DNA of 64,000 nt, taken from contig NZ_QYAC01000001.1 of assembly GCF_016758195.1 (NCBI RefSeq), positions 97,369-161,368 of the forward strand. The letters run 5' to 3'. Within the stretch, counting starts at the first letter, position 1, and each line of letters opens with the position of its first letter. A model generated the notes under the pieces. It was not told the DNA's origin and ran no database searches. It saw nothing but the letters and a program-made list of their open reading frames with translations. Of this stretch, positions 62,131 through 64,000 are shown in pieces. This DNA comes from Leucobacter chromiireducens subsp. solipictus. Its GTDB lineage: Bacteria; Actinomycetota; Actinomycetes; Actinomycetales; Microbacteriaceae. Made by a program: the position numbers and the translations under genes.

Positions 62131-64000
62131 ATGACGTTCACCGGAGACACGCAGCATCCCGAACCCCTCCCAGGGGGTGGTTCGGGTGCGAGTTTTGGGT
62201 CGATGGTGCCACCCCGGATCGTGCGCGTCGACGCACTATTGACGTCGCTTGAAGTGTGGGAGCGGGAGCAGCGGCGGCGTGACGCGGAGCGGTTGAGTAT
62301 TCTCGCGGATCTTCACGAGGCCGCCCTGGGCGGGGACGATAGTGGGGAGGCTGACGGAGAGGCAGTCGGGGGCCTTGAGACTGCTTCGGGTATGGCGGCC
62401 GGCTCGGGCGCGGGAGCGATTCCGGCCAACGATACGCGTGCTGGTGGTGGTGGTGAAGCGGGTGCTGGAGGTACCGACACTGATCCCGACGCCGAGGTTG
62501 ATGCCGATGTCGACGCGGATCCCGATGTCACCACGGCTGGCACCCCTGCCCACCCGGAACTCCCCGGAACCAACGCCGCAAGCCCCGAGCCTGAAGTGCA
62601 CCCAGCCCCGCATGATGTTTCCACCCCATGCACGTCGGCGCAGCCACAGTCCCCGTTGCGGGTATCGCCCGCCTTCCAGGGGAAGAACAGCGAACTCGCG
62701 TTCCGTTCCCTCCGGGCGATGGTCGCGATGGCCTGTCACACCAGCGAACACGTCGCCGCCCGCGACCTGGACCTTGCTTACGAGACCCGGCACACGCTTC
62801 CCGCGACGCATGACGCGTTGCGTGCGGGGACGATCGCGCTGCCACATGCACGCATCGTGGTCGATGAAGGGGCAATCTTTCACACCCTCACCACCCCAAA
62901 CCCCGATACCCCTGACGCGCTCACGGTAGAGGAACAGCTCGTGGATATTGCGAGGCGGCGCACCCTGTACGAGCAAGACGCGATCCGGTACGCGGAGAAG
63001 GAAACCCCGAACCGGTTTCGCCCGATCGCCCGCAGGCTCGCCGCGATGTACGCCCAGAAAACCCTTGCCGAGCGGCACCGGGAAGCGCTCAAGCGTCGGC
63101 ATGTGCGGGTGGTGGAGCTTGAAGATGGGATGGCAGAACTTCGGGCGGTGTTACCCGCGGAAGAAGCGTACGAGATCTATGACCGGCTTACGCGTCTCGC
63201 GAAGCATGTCCACGACCGCCCCACAGAACACGCTGCAAAACGCTCCGCAGAACACCCCGCAAAGCCCGCTACGGACCACACCGAACCCGGCACAGGAGCT
63301 GGTGAAACCAGTGACACTGACACGCAGGGCGAAGCCGGTGGGGGTGAAGCGGTGCGTGTGCCCGTGAGTCCCGACACGGTAAACACGATTTGCCCCGCAG
63401 GGGCTGCTGACCCCTCGAAATCCGATGGCCTATCAAGCACGGTTCCCGGCACGAGCCCCCAGAAGTCTTCTGGCGCCCCGCACACTTCTCCGGGTACCAC
63501 CGGGAACACCGTGGAAGCCGGGAATACCGGGGCCGCCGGGAGTACTGCGGGTATCGAGAGCACCGAGAGCACCGAGACCACCGAGACCACTGAGGACGAA
63601 GCAAGGCTCCCGGGGAGCACCACCAACATCGACGTCGACATCGACACCAACTCTGACACCGAGGGCGCGGATCCCAACACCGTGGAGGTCACCGCCGTGG
63701 ATGTTGATGCCACACACGATGACGCCCTGACCCTCCCCGGAACTCCCACCGAGAGCACCGAGAGTGCTGAGAACACTCCGGGCAACACGACCACCAACAC
63801 CGGCACCGATACCGACACTGATCCCGGCACCAACACCAACACCAACACCAACACCGACACCGGCACTGGCACTGGCACCGACGCCGATTCTGACGCCGAG
63901 CTCGACACCACCATCGAAGCCACCACCCAGGACCCGACCCCCGCTGACACCTCAGACGGCGTCCCGGACGCGCGGTCGCGTGACGAACTCCGCGCGGATA
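62131..64000 (+). CDS. DUF222 (REP13E12/HNH endonuclease-type) protein, 3' truncated by window
   Basis: The frame stays open to the window end (623 codons). Conserved DUF222 helices are at about residues 188-355 (ELAFRSLRAMVAMACHTSEH, LRAGTIALPHARIVVDEG, LAERHREALKRRHVRVVELE, EAYEIYDRLTRLAK). The domain resumes at RSRDELRAD (617-623); an HNH nuclease domain would be expected beyond the window. Two disordered insertions interrupt it: residues ~68-180, and ~360-613, the latter Thr/Asp/Glu/Gly-rich with (ACCAAC)4 at 63829-63852. The ATG follows TGGAAT by 6 nt. Confidence 0.85.
   Translation, partial: MTFTGDTQHPEPLPGGGSGASFGSMVPPRIVRVDALLTSLEVWEREQRRRDAERLSILADLHEAALGGDDSGEADGEAVGGLETASGMAAGSGAGAIPANDTRAGGGGEAGAGGTDTDPDAEVDADVDADPDVTTAGTPAHPELPGTNAASPEPEVHPAPHDVSTPCTSAQPQSPLRVSPAFQGKNSELAFRSLRAMVAMACHTSEHVAARDLDLAYETRHTLPATHDALRAGTIALPHARIVVDEGAIFHTLTTPNPDTPDALTVEEQLVDIARRRTLYEQDAIRYAEKETPNRFRPIARRLAAMYAQKTLAERHREALKRRHVRVVELEDGMAELRAVLPAEEAYEIYDRLTRLAKHVHDRPTEHAAKRSAEHPAKPATDHTEPGTGAGETSDTDTQGEAGGGEAVRVPVSPDTVNTICPAGAADPSKSDGLSSTVPGTSPQKSSGAPHTSPGTTGNTVEAGNTGAAGSTAGIESTESTETTETTEDEARLPGSTTNIDVDIDTNSDTEGADPNTVEVTAVDVDATHDDALTLPGTPTESTESAENTPGNTTTNTGTDTDTDPGTNTNTNTNTDTGTGTGTDADSDAELDTTIEATTQDPTPADTSDGVPDARSRDELRAD

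Overview
The window is high-GC chromosomal DNA of an actinobacterium. The order polA, rpsA, coaE, RNase E/G, rplU-rpmA-obgE-proB-proA, nadD, rsfS, the ANTAR regulator PdtaR, the VKOR-type oxidase and the terminal DUF222/HNH-type protein all point to Actinomycetota, most likely family Microbacteriaceae. Leucobacter is a guess from gene content, not a demonstrated identity. No 16S or other definitive marker is present.

Layout. 1-9.1 kb holds housekeeping genes: small membrane proteins, tRNA-Leu, pdtaR, a thioesterase, polA, a membrane-anchored XRE regulator, rpsA, a DUF4126 protein and coaE. 9.1-19.8 kb is a conserved growth block: VKOR, RNase E/G, rplU-rpmA-obgE-proB-proA, a small membrane protein, nadD, a long Ala/Glu/Pro-rich anchored protein and rsfS. 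tRNA-Ala at 19.9 kb marks the border to an accessory region. 20.1-26.0 kb is a ferric-siderophore uptake operon (binding protein, siderophore-interacting protein, two permeases, no ATPase) with a divergent AraC regulator. 26.1-29.3 kb is a tightly coupled operon of an XRE-cupin regulator, a shortened B3/B4 protein, an EamA exporter, an ABM-like protein and a DHDPS-like aldolase. 29.5-36.7 kb carries an OafA-type acyltransferase, an alanine/glycine:Na+ symporter, and a LysR regulator divergent from a permease-deaminase fusion gene. 37.1-47.6 kb carries regulators and small catabolic modules (AraC/AhpD-like, a DtxR paralogue, ThDP enzyme/hydrolase/MFS/Lrp, TetR/DHFR-like, GrpB-GNAT-GNAT). 47.6-53.7 kb carries a GntR regulator, a CocE/NonD hydrolase and a four-gene osmoprotectant ABC transporter. 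53.7-59.8 kb has a MocR regulator head to head with an EamA gene, a Mn/Zn ABC transporter behind a perfect 12-bp inverted repeat, and two CrcB fluoride channel genes. 59.8-64 kb ends with pdxY, a YdeI-like gene and a truncated DUF222 gene with a LexA-like box upstream.

How it works together. Metal handling recurs: siderophore-iron uptake behind a DtxR-like box, an iron-type DtxR family regulator, and the Mn/Zn transporter. Many genes share one promoter architecture, a TAnnnT hexamer ending 6-7 nt before the start codon with little or no Shine-Dalgarno, so leaderless translation looks common here and was used to choose starts.

The least ordinary items are: the in-frame NCS2 permease-deaminase fusion that keeps an internal ribosome site; the siderophore-interacting protein with a methyltransferase-like tail, split by a frameshift near a seven-base homopolymer; the MocR/EamA pair with overlapping start codons; rsfS with a probable CTG start; a GrpB-GNAT-GNAT fusion; an alpha/beta hydrolase whose nucleophile position is Gly; and a DUF222 protein interrupted by about 255 low-complexity residues.
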